Source: Flavobacterium sp. 9AF (lineage in GTDB: Bacteria; Bacteroidota; Bacteroidia; Flavobacteriales; Flavobacteriaceae). Taken from it: a stretch of DNA of 64,000 nt. Below are positions 7,664 through 17,713 of the stretch, in pieces. The translations under genes were made by a program, and so were the position numbers. The notes beneath the pieces were generated by a model that was not told the origin of the DNA, did no database searches, and was given only the letters and a program-made list of their open reading frames with translations. The DNA lies in NCBI RefSeq assembly GCF_902506265.1, contig NZ_LR733556.1:1107106-1171105 (forward strand), read 5' to 3'. The number at the start of each line of letters is the position of its first letter. The stretch's first letter is position 1.

Positions 7664-10150
7664 TTATTTCTTTTTAGAAGTTGTTTTTTTTGTAGCACTT
7701 TTTTTAGCTGGTGCTTTTGCCTCAATCATTTCTTTTACTTTATCTAAAGTAAGTTTAGACGCATCTGTATCTTTACCCAATTCTATTTTTATCTTTCCTT
7801 TTAAAATAACCGATCTCCCCCATCTTGCTTTTTCAACACGTATTCCTTCCTCTTCCCAATTATGAATAAGCTTGTCTTTTTCTTTTTGTAATTTATCTAA
7901 AATTAATTCTTTGACATCTTGCTGCGATAAATTATCAAAATCATATTTTTTGCTCACATTAATAAATATACTATTCCACTTTATAAATGGACCAAAACGT
8001 CCTACTCCTTTTTGAACAGGCAAACCTTCATAAGTAGCTATAGGTGCATCCGCTTTTTGTTTTTCTTTTATTAACTCTATTGCTCTTTCTAATGTCACAT
8101 CTAAAGGTTCTTCCCCTTTTGGTAAAGAGATAAAGGTTTGACCAAATCTTACATAAGGACCAAAACGTCCATTATTAACTTCAATTTCTTCGTCTTGAAA
8201 TTTACCCAATGCCTTGGGCAATAAAAACAAAGACAAAGCCTCCTCTAATGTTATTGTACCTATATTTTGCTCAGGCAACAAACTAGCAAATTGCTTATCC
8301 TCATCTTCTTGTTCACCAATTTGCACCATAGGACCAAACTTACCTAAACGAACGGAAATCTGTCTACCTGATTCAGGATGTTTACCTAAAATACGCTCAC
8401 CAGTTTCCCTGTCAGCATTTTTTTCTACATCTACAACATTGGGATGAAAATGAGTATAAAAATCATTCATCATTTTTACCCAGTCTTCATTTCCAGAAGC
8501 TATCTCATCAAAATCTTGCTCAACTTTTGCTGTAAAATTATAATCTAAAATAGTTTTAAAATTAGATACTAAGAAATCATTAACTATCATACCAATATCT
8601 GTAGGAACAAGCTTTCCTTTATCAGAACCCGTATTTTCAGTTAGCTCTTTAGAAACAATTTTCCCTGCTTCTAACAACAATTGCTTATATTTTCTTTCTT
8701 GTCCTTCAAAAGTTCCTTTCTCAACATAATTACGATTAATTATTGTTGATATTGTAGGTGCATAAGTTGAAGGTCTACCAATCCCTAATTCTTCTAATTT
8801 TTTTACCAAAGAAGCTTCAGTATAGCGACTAGGTGGTCTAGAAAAACGCTCAGTTGCCGTAATATAATTGTTAATTAATTTTTCATTCACTTTTAAAGCA
8901 GGTAACATACCTTCTTGTTCTTCTTCATCGTCGTCATGACCTTCTAAATATACTTTTAAAAAACCTTCAAACTTAATCACTTCACCAGTTGCATGGAATA
9001 ATTCATTATGATTATTAGCTTCAATTTTCACATTAGTCCTTTCCAACTGTGCGTCGCTCATTTGCGAAGCCAAAGTTCTCTTCCAAATTAAATCGTACAA
9101 CCTAGCTTGATCTCTATCAATATCTACAGTATGTCTCGACATATCGGTAGGTCGAATGGCCTCGTGCGCTTCTTGTGCTCCTTTCGACTTTGTATTATAA
9201 TTTCTTGGTTTACTATATTCAGCACCATAATAACTTTCAATCTCAGCTTTTGCAGCTTGCATAGCTTCATTAGAAAGATTTACACTATCTGTTCTCATAT
9301 AAGTAATTAATCCTGCCTCATATAATCGTTGCGCAATTTGCATTGTTATTCCTACTGGAAGGTATAATTTTCTTGCGGCTTCTTGTTGTAATGTTGAAGT
9401 GGTAAATGGAGCCGCTGGAGATTTTTTAGTCGGTTTTGTTTCTAAATCGGCTACTTTATAAGTAGAACCTATATTTTTTTGAAGAAAATCTTCTGCTTCT
9501 TTTTTAGTGCTGAAATTTTTAGGCAATTTAGCTTTGAATGATTTTCCGCTTTCATTCGTAAATTCGGCAATAACTGAATAAGATGCTTCTGTATTAAAAT
9601 TTTGTATTTCCCTTTCTTTTTCAACTATTAATCTAACCGAAACCGACTGCACTCTACCCGCAGACAAACCTCCTTTTACTTTTTTCCAAAGTACTGGAGA
9701 CAATTCATATCCCACTAATCGATCTAAAACCCTTCTTGCTTGTTGGGCATTGACTAAATTATAATCAATTTGTCTTGGGTTTTCAATGGCTTTCTGAATA
9801 GCTGTTTTAGTAATTTCATGAAAAACAATTCGCTTTGTTTTTTTCTGATCTAATTTCAATTCTTCAGCTAAATGCCATGCTATTGCTTCTCCTTCACGGT
9901 CTTCATCGGAAGCTAACCAAACCATTTCCGCTGATTTTGATAAGTCTTTCAACTTTTTAACCAAAGCTTTTTTATCGCTTGAAACCTCATATTTGGGCGT
10001 AAAACCATTTGCAACATCCACACCAATTTCTTTAGAAGGTAAATCAGCTATATGTCCAAAACTAGACTCGACCTGATATTCTTTCCCTAAAAATTTTTCT
10101 ATAGTTTTTGCCTTCGCAGGTGACTCAACGATAACTAAATTCTTTGCCAT
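7664..10150 (-). CDS. topA: DNA topoisomerase I
   Basis: An 828-residue type IA topoisomerase that relaxes negatively supercoiled DNA. The N-terminal TOPRIM domain is clear (MAKNLVIVESPAKAKTIEKF, LASDEDREGEAIAWHL), the active-site tyrosine lies in the ITYMRTDS motif near residue 290, and the middle contains EAHEAIRPTD. The C-terminal third has repeated RFGPYVRFG/RFGPFIKW units instead of classical zinc fingers, and ends in a Lys-rich tail (KKSATKKTTSKKK), typical for Bacteroidota. I chose the ATG at 10150 (MAKNLV) over one two codons upstream. A TACTTTTG box on the reverse strand (10177-10170) may be its -7 element. Confidence 0.97.
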   Translation of the reverse strand: MAKNLVIVESPAKAKTIEKFLGKEYQVESSFGHIADLPSKEIGVDVANGFTPKYEVSSDKKALVKKLKDLSKSAEMVWLASDEDREGEAIAWHLAEELKLDQKKTKRIVFHEITKTAIQKAIENPRQIDYNLVNAQQARRVLDRLVGYELSPVLWKKVKGGLSAGRVQSVSVRLIVEKEREIQNFNTEASYSVIAEFTNESGKSFKAKLPKNFSTKKEAEDFLQKNIGSTYKVADLETKPTKKSPAAPFTTSTLQQEAARKLYLPVGITMQIAQRLYEAGLITYMRTDSVNLSNEAMQAAKAEIESYYGAEYSKPRNYNTKSKGAQEAHEAIRPTDMSRHTVDIDRDQARLYDLIWKRTLASQMSDAQLERTNVKIEANNHNELFHATGEVIKFEGFLKVYLEGHDDDEEEQEGMLPALKVNEKLINNYITATERFSRPPSRYTEASLVKKLEELGIGRPSTYAPTISTIINRNYVEKGTFEGQERKYKQLLLEAGKIVSKELTENTGSDKGKLVPTDIGMIVNDFLVSNFKTILDYNFTAKVEQDFDEIASGNEDWVKMMNDFYTHFHPNVVDVEKNADRETGERILGKHPESGRQISVRLGKFGPMVQIGEQEDEDKQFASLLPEQNIGTITLEEALSLFLLPKALGKFQDEEIEVNNGRFGPYVRFGQTFISLPKGEEPLDVTLERAIELIKEKQKADAPIATYEGLPVQKGVGRFGPFIKWNSIFINVSKKYDFDNLSQQDVKELILDKLQKEKDKLIHNWEEEGIRVEKARWGRSVILKGKIKIELGKDTDASKLTLDKVKEMIEAKAPAKKSATKKTTSKKK

Positions 10151-10298
10151 TATCAATTTTTATTTGGGACAAAAGTAGCAGTTTTTTTTAAATTTTAAGT
10201 TTTAATGTTTTTTTTTACTAAAATTAATCGACAAAAAGCACCTCTATTTAAGAAACAGTATTAAAAATAATAATATTTGTTAAAGTAAATCTGACATC

Positions 10299-10330
10299 TT
10301 GTCATAATTTATAATTTAGTATTATCTTTG
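10299..10330 (+). promoter_or_regulatory. Promoter of miaB
   Basis: TTG at 10299-10301, a 21-base spacer and TATCTTTG at 10323-10330 match the flavobacterial promoter consensus (TTG, 17-23 bases, TAnnTTTG) exactly. The likely miaB start codon is 37 bases further on. Confidence 0.6.
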
Positions 10331-10367
10331 CTGATTAAAATTTGGATTGAAATTACATAATAGTATT

Positions 10368-11816
10368 ATGGAGAAGATAATTGAAGAAAATAAACAAGGT
10401 ACAAGTCTTGTATTAGATCAAAAAGAAGGAAATACGAAAAAGCTTTTTATAGAGAGCTATGGTTGTCAGATGAATTTTTCTGATAGTGAAATTGTAGCTT
10501 CTATATTAGTGAATCAAGGATATAATACCACTCAAAATTTAGAAGAAGCTGATTTAGTTTTGGTAAATACTTGTTCTATTAGAGATAAAGCAGAACAAAC
10601 TATAAGAAAGCGTTTAGAAAAATACAATGCCGTAAAAAAAATCAATCCAAGTATGAAAGTAGGAGTACTTGGATGTATGGCTGAACGCTTAAAAGACAAA
10701 TTTTTAGAAGAAGAAAAGATTGTGGATATGGTTGTAGGTCCAGATGCCTATAAAGACATCCCTAATCTTTTAAAAGATGTTGAAGACGGTAGAGATGCTA
10801 TTAATGTTATTTTATCTAAAGAAGAAACCTATGGAGATATTGCACCCGTTCGATTGAACTCTAATGGGGTAACTGCATTTGTTTCCATTACGCGTGGTTG
10901 TGATAACATGTGTACTTTTTGCGTAGTTCCTTTTACTAGAGGACGAGAAAGAAGTAGAGAGCCTCAAAGCATTTTAGATGAAATCCAAGATTTATGGAGT
11001 AAAGGATTCAAAGAAGTTACCTTATTAGGTCAAAATGTAGATAGTTATTTATGGTATGGTGGTGGTCTGAAAAAAGATTTTGTAAAAGCAACAGAAATGC
11101 AAAAAGCTACAGCTGTTGATTTTGCTCAGTTATTAGATATGTGTGCTACTCAGTTTCCTAAAATGCGTTTTAGATTTTCTACATCTAATCCACAAGATAT
11201 GCATGTAGAAGTAATTGAAGTAATGGCAAAGCATCACAACATTTGTAAATACATACACTTACCTGTTCAGTCTGGTAGTACGCGAATCTTAAGAGAAATG
11301 AATCGTCAACATACTCGTGAAGAATATATGACTTTGATTGATAATATTAAAAGAATCATCCCAGATATTTCTTTATCTCAAGATATGATTACTGGTTTCC
11401 CAACAGAAACCGAAGAAGACCATCAAGATACACTCTCTCTAATGGAATATGTAAAATACGACTTTGGTTTTATGTTTGCATATTCGGAAAGACCAGGAAC
11501 TATGGCTGCCAGAAAAATGGAAGACGATGTAGCAGACGAAGTTAAAAAACGCAGGTTAACAGAAATTGTAGACTTACAACAAGTACATGCATTAGAAAAA
11601 ACAAAACGTTTTGTAGGACAAACAGTAGAAGTCTTAGTTGAAAAAGATTCTAAACGTTCTAATGAACACTGGTCTGGTAGAAATTCTCAAAATACAGTGG
11701 TTGTTTTCCCAAAAGGTAATTACAAACCAGGTGATTTCGTTGATGTAAAAATTACAGATTGTACAGCCGCCACATTAATTGGAGAAGCTGTTGGATATTC
11801 TGAAATAATGCAATAA
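10368..11816 (+). CDS. miaB: tRNA-2-methylthio-N6-dimethylallyladenosine synthase MiaB
   Basis: A 482-residue radical SAM methylthiotransferase that adds the methylthio group to i6A37 of tRNAs. The N-terminal UPF0004 domain has Cys33 (SYGCQMN), Cys69 (NTC) and Cys103 (GCMAER), ligands of the auxiliary 4Fe-4S cluster; the radical SAM cluster ligands are Cys178, Cys182 and Cys185 (RGCDNMCTFC). A C-terminal TRAM domain for RNA binding follows (about residues 415-480). The ATG at 10368 (MEKIIEE) is preferred to a TTG at 10347 in the same frame. It is divergent from topA and is followed closely by the YcxB-like gene. Confidence 0.95.
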   Translation: MEKIIEENKQGTSLVLDQKEGNTKKLFIESYGCQMNFSDSEIVASILVNQGYNTTQNLEEADLVLVNTCSIRDKAEQTIRKRLEKYNAVKKINPSMKVGVLGCMAERLKDKFLEEEKIVDMVVGPDAYKDIPNLLKDVEDGRDAINVILSKEETYGDIAPVRLNSNGVTAFVSITRGCDNMCTFCVVPFTRGRERSREPQSILDEIQDLWSKGFKEVTLLGQNVDSYLWYGGGLKKDFVKATEMQKATAVDFAQLLDMCATQFPKMRFRFSTSNPQDMHVEVIEVMAKHHNICKYIHLPVQSGSTRILREMNRQHTREEYMTLIDNIKRIIPDISLSQDMITGFPTETEEDHQDTLSLMEYVKYDFGFMFAYSERPGTMAARKMEDDVADEVKKRRLTEIVDLQQVHALEKTKRFVGQTVEVLVEKDSKRSNEHWSGRNSQNTVVVFPKGNYKPGDFVDVKITDCTAATLIGEAVGYSEIMQ

Positions 11817-11827
11817 TACTTATATCT

Positions 11828-12337
11828 ATGGAAAAAGAAATCATTATAAAACCCTCTTTTGATGTTAAAAGTACTTTCAAAGCTTCAATGAATGTGTTTT
11901 TCGGTAGCAAATTGATAGTTTTCTTAGCAATATTTATAGCAATAAATATATTTAGCATACATGGCACTTTATCAATGGGTGTTAAAGATATTTTTAGCGC
12001 AATAGCTCCAATATTTATTATTCCACTATTAATAATTATTTATTTGTTTGTAGCATACAGAAATTCAAAAAAACAGATTCAAGATAACCCAAGAATTAAA
12101 GAAAATATTATTTACACTTTAAATAGTGAATATTTTGAAGAAAAAGGAGATAGTTTTGAAGTAAAACATTTTTGGAAAAACATAAAAAAAGTAGTCGAGA
12201 AAAACGATCTTTTTCTTATATATATAGGAAACAATAGAGCTAATTTTATTAGGAAAGTAGACTTAAAAGAAAATCAATACAATGAATTAAAAGAACTTTT
12301 AAATTCATTGAACATAAAAAAGAGTTTAAAGTTATAA
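11828..12337 (+). CDS. YcxB-like membrane protein
   Basis: A 169-residue protein with two hydrophobic helices (about residues 29-47 and 58-79) and a soluble C-terminal half (IIYTLNSEYFEEKGDSFEVK, FWKNIKKVVEKNDLFLIYIG, NFIRKVDL). This layout matches the YcxB-like domain family, which resembles a membrane-attached PH-like domain and has no defined function. It lies 11 bases after miaB and may be co-transcribed with it. Codon use looks like its neighbours. The family call rests on pattern recognition only. Confidence 0.55.
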   Translation: MEKEIIIKPSFDVKSTFKASMNVFFGSKLIVFLAIFIAINIFSIHGTLSMGVKDIFSAIAPIFIIPLLIIIYLFVAYRNSKKQIQDNPRIKENIIYTLNSEYFEEKGDSFEVKHFWKNIKKVVEKNDLFLIYIGNNRANFIRKVDLKENQYNELKELLNSLNIKKSLKL

Positions 12338-12338
12338 A

Positions 12339-12372
12339 AGATTCTTCCTTCGTGAGAATGGCAAGAATGGAC
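12339..12372. repeat. Dispersed intergenic repeat fragment
   Basis: The stretch AAGATTCTTCCTTCGTGAG and the following GAATGGC resemble the first half of a dispersed repeat seen at 15945-15968 and elsewhere in Bacteroidota genomes. It is non-coding and sits between the YcxB-like gene and the sigma-54 activator. No mobility function is evident. Confidence 0.35.
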
Positions 12373-12401
12373 TATTTTAAATTTAAATAAAAAATAATAA
12401 G

Positions 12402-12428
12402 AGATTGCTTCGTGCCTCGCAATGACAA
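12402..12428. repeat. Dispersed 27-bp repeat, copy 1
   Basis: Starts AGATTGCTTCGTGCC and ends CGCAATGACAA. The same 27-base element recurs at 15999-16025 with three mismatches, each time directly before a gene start. Reverse translation gives the peptide RHEAI, which often appears in false gene models. It lengthens the reading frame of the sigma-54 activator by six false codons. Confidence 0.75.
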
Positions 12429-12429
12429 C

Positions 12430-13698
12430 ATGGAAACAGTACAAGCCATAAAACAACGATTTGAGATTATTGGAAATGACCCAAAGTTAAATCGTTCCAT
12501 AGAAAAAGCCATACAGGTTGCTCCTACTGATATTTCAGTATTAGTAACTGGAGAAAGTGGTGTAGGAAAAGAAAGTATTCCAAAAATAATTCATTCGCTT
12601 TCCCATAGAAAACACGGTAAATACATTGCAGTAAACTGTGGAGCCATTCCGGAAGGAACTATAGATAGTGAACTTTTTGGACATGAAAAAGGAGCATTCA
12701 CTGGAGCAACATCAACTCGTGAAGGCTATTTTGAAGTAGCTGATGGTGGAACAATTTTTTTAGATGAAGTGGGTGAACTTCCATTAACTACACAAGTTCG
12801 TTTATTACGTGTATTGGAAAATGGTGAGTTTATAAAAGTAGGTTCTTCCCAAGTTCAAAAAACGAATGTAAGAATCGTGGCTGCTACCAATGTAAATATG
12901 TTTGACGCCATTGAAAAAGGAAAATTTAGAGAAGATTTATACTACAGATTAAGCACTGTTGAAATACAATTGCCTCCCTTGCGCGATCGAAAAGAAGATA
13001 TTCATATTTTGTTTCGCAAATTTTCATCTGACTTTGCACATAAATATAAAATGCCTCCCATACGATTAACCGATGAAGCTGCTGATTATTTAATTCGCTA
13101 TCGTTGGAGCGGAAACATTCGACAATTGCGAAATATTGCAGAACAAATTTCTGTTCTAGAAACTAAAAGAGAAATTAGTCTTCAAACACTACAACAGTAT
13201 TTACCCTCAGAAGGAAGTAATTTACCGACAGTAATTCATACTAAAAAAAACGAAAATGATTTTAGCAATGAAAGGGAAATTTTGTACAAAGTGCTCTTTG
13301 ACATGAAGGCCGATTTAAATGATCTAAAAAAGCTAACCTTAGAATTAATGCAAAACGGAACTACAAAAGTTCAAGAAGCAAATAAAAATTTAATTCAGAG
13401 AATTTATGGTCAAAATGAAGATAATCTTATCTTTGAAAAAGAATCTCCTTCAGACATTATTCCGGTTCAAAACCAAATGCAAAAAGACACATTTAATGAA
13501 CATGATGTAGAAGATGAAGAAAATTATCTTTTTGCAGAAACAGTGGAAGAAGAAGAAACACTGAGTTTAGAGGCTAAAGAAATTGAATTAATTAAAAAGT
13601 CTTTGGAACGCAATAAAGGTAAAAGAAAAGCAGCTGCAGATGAGTTAGGCATTTCAGAAAGAACCTTATATAGAAAAATTAAACAATACGATTTATAA
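12430..13698 (+). CDS. Sigma-54-dependent Fis-family transcriptional activator
   Basis: A 422-residue enhancer-binding protein without an N-terminal receiver or sensor domain. It starts almost directly on the AAA+ domain: Walker A GESGVGKES at residues 41-49, the sigma-54 contact loop GAFTGA, Walker B GGTIFLDEVGE, and R-finger region FREDLYYRLS. After an acidic linker a Fis-type helix-turn-helix ends the protein (KRKAAADELGISERTLYRKI). Such regulators drive RNA polymerase with RpoN using ATP. The start at 12430 is chosen because the six preceding codons belong to a dispersed repeat. The lptE gene begins immediately after its stop, so they are likely co-transcribed. The target genes are unknown. 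Confidence 0.9.
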   Translation: METVQAIKQRFEIIGNDPKLNRSIEKAIQVAPTDISVLVTGESGVGKESIPKIIHSLSHRKHGKYIAVNCGAIPEGTIDSELFGHEKGAFTGATSTREGYFEVADGGTIFLDEVGELPLTTQVRLLRVLENGEFIKVGSSQVQKTNVRIVAATNVNMFDAIEKGKFREDLYYRLSTVEIQLPPLRDRKEDIHILFRKFSSDFAHKYKMPPIRLTDEAADYLIRYRWSGNIRQLRNIAEQISVLETKREISLQTLQQYLPSEGSNLPTVIHTKKNENDFSNEREILYKVLFDMKADLNDLKKLTLELMQNGTTKVQEANKNLIQRIYGQNEDNLIFEKESPSDIIPVQNQMQKDTFNEHDVEDEENYLFAETVEEEETLSLEAKEIELIKKSLERNKGKRKAAADELGISERTLYRKIKQYDL

Positions 13699-14202
13699 AT
13701 GAAATCTATTTTAAAAACACTATCAATTGCGCTACTAATGACCGTTTCAAGTTGTAAATATTACAACCTAACTGGAACATCACCTATTGATGCCAAAACA
13801 TTTCAAGTAAATTATTTTCAAAATACAGCTGATCTAGTAGAACCTGGAATTGAAAGAACTTTTACTATTCAATTACAAGAAATAATTCAAAACCAAACCA
13901 ATTTAAATTTAGTCTCTCAAGGTGGAGAATTATTATACGAAGGTGAAATTACAGAATATCGTATTACACCTATGACTGCCACTGCCGACCAAAGAGCCGC
14001 TCAAAATCGATTAACTATTTCTGTATTAGTTCGATTTTCAAATAAAAACAAAGAAGAAGATGATTTTGAAAAACGCTTTTCATTTTATCATGATTATCCT
14101 GCAGACGAACAAATGACAGGTAGTCGTTTATCGACTGCATTAGATGAAATATTTACAAGAATCACTCAAGATGTTTTCAATGAATCATTAGCTAAATGGT
14201 AA
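13699..14202 (+). CDS. lptE: LptE-family lipopolysaccharide assembly lipoprotein
   Basis: A 167-residue lipoprotein with lipobox VSSC (Cys19) after a short signal peptide. The body (TGTSPIDAKTFQVNYFQNTA, QEIIQNQTNLNLVSQGGELL, YEGEITEYRITPM) matches the Bacteroidota LptE family. LptE plugs the LptD barrel in the outer membrane and helps insert lipopolysaccharide. It starts directly after the stop of the sigma-54 activator and is followed by the TPR-like gene, so the group sigma-54 activator, lptE, 304-aa protein, secG looks like one operon of envelope and export functions. Confidence 0.85.
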   Translation: MKSILKTLSIALLMTVSSCKYYNLTGTSPIDAKTFQVNYFQNTADLVEPGIERTFTIQLQEIIQNQTNLNLVSQGGELLYEGEITEYRITPMTATADQRAAQNRLTISVLVRFSNKNKEEDDFEKRFSFYHDYPADEQMTGSRLSTALDEIFTRITQDVFNESLAKW

Positions 14203-14217
14203 TTTAAAAAAAATAAT

Positions 14218-15132
14218 TTGAATACTACTGATTTAACATATCTTCTTAATAATCCTGCAACTATAAATGAAAAAAGGACAATGTCATTAGAAATTGTGTT
14301 ACAACAATTTCCTTTTTTTCAAAGTGCGAGAGCTTTACACTTAAAAGGTTTGTATAACCAACAAAGCTTTAGATATAATTACGAATTAAAAAAAACGGCT
14401 GCTCATACACATGACAGAAGTATATTATTTGATTTCATTACCTCTGAAACTTTTAGAATACTTAAAAAAGAAATTACAGAAGATACGGAAAAAAATATAA
14501 ACAATATTGCCGTACATGATGCATCAGTTGTCAATATAGGTGATGCTGAAGAAAAATCACCTTTAAAAATTACACCTGCTACTTTTGAGGATAATAAAAT
14601 GGAAAATTCAGACATTACATCTATCCACACAATTGTAGAAGTACTTCCAACCGCTATTGAAACCACTATTGAAAAAGAAGAAGAAATAATTGTCATCAAC
14701 AATTCTTCTTCAATAGAAGAAAAACTTGAAATAGGAAAACCTCTTGAATTTAATCAAGCTGAAAAACATTCCTTTCAAGAATGGTTACAACTTACAAAAT
14801 TTTCACCTATCGAAAGAGAAAGTAATGATAAAGAAGAGGAAAAACAGGATGAAAAATTAAAAAAAATAGACTTGATTGATCGTTTTATTGAACTTAATCC
14901 AAAAATCACCCCAACCAAGGAAGCAACATCTGCACCAGCTAACGTGCAGAAAAGTGGTGAGGAACAATCACATTTAATGACAGAAACACTTGCTAAAATA
15001 TATTTAGAACAAAAAAAATATTTTAAAGCAATTCAAGCTTATGAAATTTTAATTTTGAAATATCCAGAAAAAAGTAGTTTCTTTGCAAACCGAATTAAAG
15101 ATATAAAAGATTTACAACAAAATAATAATTAG
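14218..15132 (+). CDS. Hypothetical protein with C-terminal TPR-like segment
   Basis: A 304-residue protein. The N-terminal 90 residues (LTYLLNNPATIN, LEIVLQQFPFFQSARALHLK, SILFDFITSETF) look well structured and resemble a protein found at this site in other flavobacteria. The middle is long, acidic and low in complexity. The last 60 residues (TLAKIYLEQKKYFKAIQAYE) form one TPR-like helix pair. The frame starts with TTG; the first in-frame ATG is 21 codons later and would remove the conserved LTYLLNNP segment, so TTG 14218 is preferred. It lies between lptE and secG, 3 bases before the latter. Function unknown; a scaffold role is plausible from the TPR. Confidence 0.7.
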   Translation: MNTTDLTYLLNNPATINEKRTMSLEIVLQQFPFFQSARALHLKGLYNQQSFRYNYELKKTAAHTHDRSILFDFITSETFRILKKEITEDTEKNINNIAVHDASVVNIGDAEEKSPLKITPATFEDNKMENSDITSIHTIVEVLPTAIETTIEKEEEIIVINNSSSIEEKLEIGKPLEFNQAEKHSFQEWLQLTKFSPIERESNDKEEEKQDEKLKKIDLIDRFIELNPKITPTKEATSAPANVQKSGEEQSHLMTETLAKIYLEQKKYFKAIQAYEILILKYPEKSSFFANRIKDIKDLQQNNN

Positions 15133-15135
15133 ATT

Positions 15136-15489
15136 ATGGGATTCACAGGTTTTTTAATTGCAATAACAATAGTTTGCTTTTTATTAATTTTAGCTATCAT
15201 GGTACAAAACCCTAAAGGAGGAGGTTTATCTTCAACTTTTGGTAGCTCACAACAATTAGGTGGAGTACAAAAAACAACTGACTTTTTAGACAAAAGTACT
15301 TGGACTTTAGGTGGAATTTTAATTGCTCTTATTTTATTATCTACTTTAGCTTTTAGCGGTAGCGATGTTAACGGTTCAAAAGTTTTAAGTGATGACGAGG
15401 TAACCATTCCTGCTCAAACTACGATACCTACAACACCAGAAGCAAAACCAACTGAAGCTCCAGTAAAAACTGAAGAAGCTCCTAAGTAG
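15136..15489 (+). CDS. secG: Preprotein translocase subunit SecG
   Basis: A 117-residue inner-membrane protein with two transmembrane helices (about residues 3-22 and 56-75), separated by the typical MVQNPKGGGLSSTFG loop of SecG. The C-terminal tail is Pro/Thr/Glu-rich. SecG is the third, non-essential subunit of the SecYEG channel. It is the last gene of the group before a clear terminator, and groES starts a new unit after it. Confidence 0.93.
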   Translation: MGFTGFLIAITIVCFLLILAIMVQNPKGGGLSSTFGSSQQLGGVQKTTDFLDKSTWTLGGILIALILLSTLAFSGSDVNGSKVLSDDEVTIPAQTTIPTTPEAKPTEAPVKTEEAPK

Positions 15490-15510
15490 TTACATAATAT
15501 ATTACAACAA

Positions 15511-15540
15511 AATGCCAGCCTGTCAGTGCTGGCATTTTTA
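15511..15540 (+). terminator. Terminator after secG
   Basis: AATGCCAGC at 15511-15519 pairs with GCTGGCATT at 15528-15536 and is followed by a T run. It separates the secG group from groESL. Confidence 0.85.
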
Positions 15541-15552
15541 ATTTCAGTAAAA

Positions 15553-15580
15553 TTGGCACAAATTGATTTTGGCACAATTT
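15553..15580 (+). repeat. Direct repeat TTGGCACAA before groES
   Basis: TTGGCACAAATT at 15553-15564 and TTGGCACAATTT at 15569-15580 lie about 50-75 bases before groES. The two copies are 16 bases apart. The box resembles a sigma-54 -24 element, but neither copy has GC at the -12 position, so a sigma-54 promoter is not supported. It could be an operator for stress control of groESL. Confidence 0.35.
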
Positions 15581-15627
15581 CTGAAAAATAATGAACCGAA
15601 TAAACACTAATTAAAATTTAAAAAAAT

Positions 15628-15903
15628 ATGTCATTAAACATTAAACCAATTTCAGATCGCGTAGTTATTGAGCCAATGGCTGCAGAAACTACAACTGCAT
15701 CAGGAATTATTATTCCTGATACTGCTAAAGAAAAACCTCAAAAAGGAATTGTGGTTGCAGTAGGTAATGGTAAAAAAGATTATTCCATGACTGTTAAAAC
15801 GGGAGATGTTGTACTTTATGGAAAGTATTCGGGCACAGAATTCAAATATGAAGGTAAAGATTACCTTATTATGAGAGAAGATGAAATTTACGCAATTTTA
15901 TAA
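15628..15903 (+). CDS. groS: Co-chaperonin GroES
   Basis: A 91-residue co-chaperonin that caps the GroEL ring. The family motifs are complete: [13 protein letters not shown] at the start, the mobile loop ([21 protein letters not shown]), [13 protein letters not shown] and [13 protein letters not shown] at the end. Its length matches the family. It is followed by groEL after a 127-base gap, wider than usual for groESL pairs, which contains two dispersed repeat elements. No CIRCE operator was seen in front of it. Confidence 0.97.
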   Translation: MSLNIKPISDRVVIEPMAAETTTASGIIIPDTAKEKPQKGIVVAVGNGKKDYSMTVKTGDVVLYGKYSGTEFKYEGKDYLIMREDEIYAIL

Positions 15904-15944
15904 TATTACAAAAACAATAGAATTAAGTATTAAGACATTCAAAA

Positions 15945-15968
15945 GTCATCCCAAACGCAGTAGAGGGA
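15945..15968. repeat. Dispersed repeat element in the groES-groEL gap
   Basis: GTCATCCCAAACGCAG plus TAGAGGGA is an intergenic element that I recall from many Bacteroidota genomes. It lies 31 bases before the next repeat (15999-16025). Together they enlarge the groES-groEL gap to 127 bases. Confidence 0.45.
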
Positions 15969-15988
15969 ATTAAAAACAAATAACTTAG

Positions 15989-17662
<1,674 letters not shown>

Positions 17663-17678
17663 AAGCAAAAAAATAAAA

Positions 17679-17712
17679 AAATCCGATAAGAAATTCTTAT
17701 CGGATTTTTTGT
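17679..17712. terminator. Bidirectional terminator between groEL and the porin gene
   Basis: ATCCGATAAGAA at 17681-17692 pairs perfectly with TTCTTATCGGAT at 17694-17705; A-rich sequence on the left and T-rich on the right make it usable for both converging transcripts. Confidence 0.85.
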
Positions 17713-17713
17713 T

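Noticed and set aside
12274-12456. 60-codon reverse frame with RHEAI peptide
   Set aside because: This peptide is the classical by-product of the dispersed repeat at 12402-12428, not a gene.
15553-15580. Sigma-54 promoter before groES
   Set aside because: TTGGCAC matches the -24 part, but neither copy has GC at the -12 position.
15490-15627. CIRCE operator for HrcA before groESL
   Set aside because: No TTAGCACTC-N9-GAGTGCTAA type inverted repeat was found in the leader.
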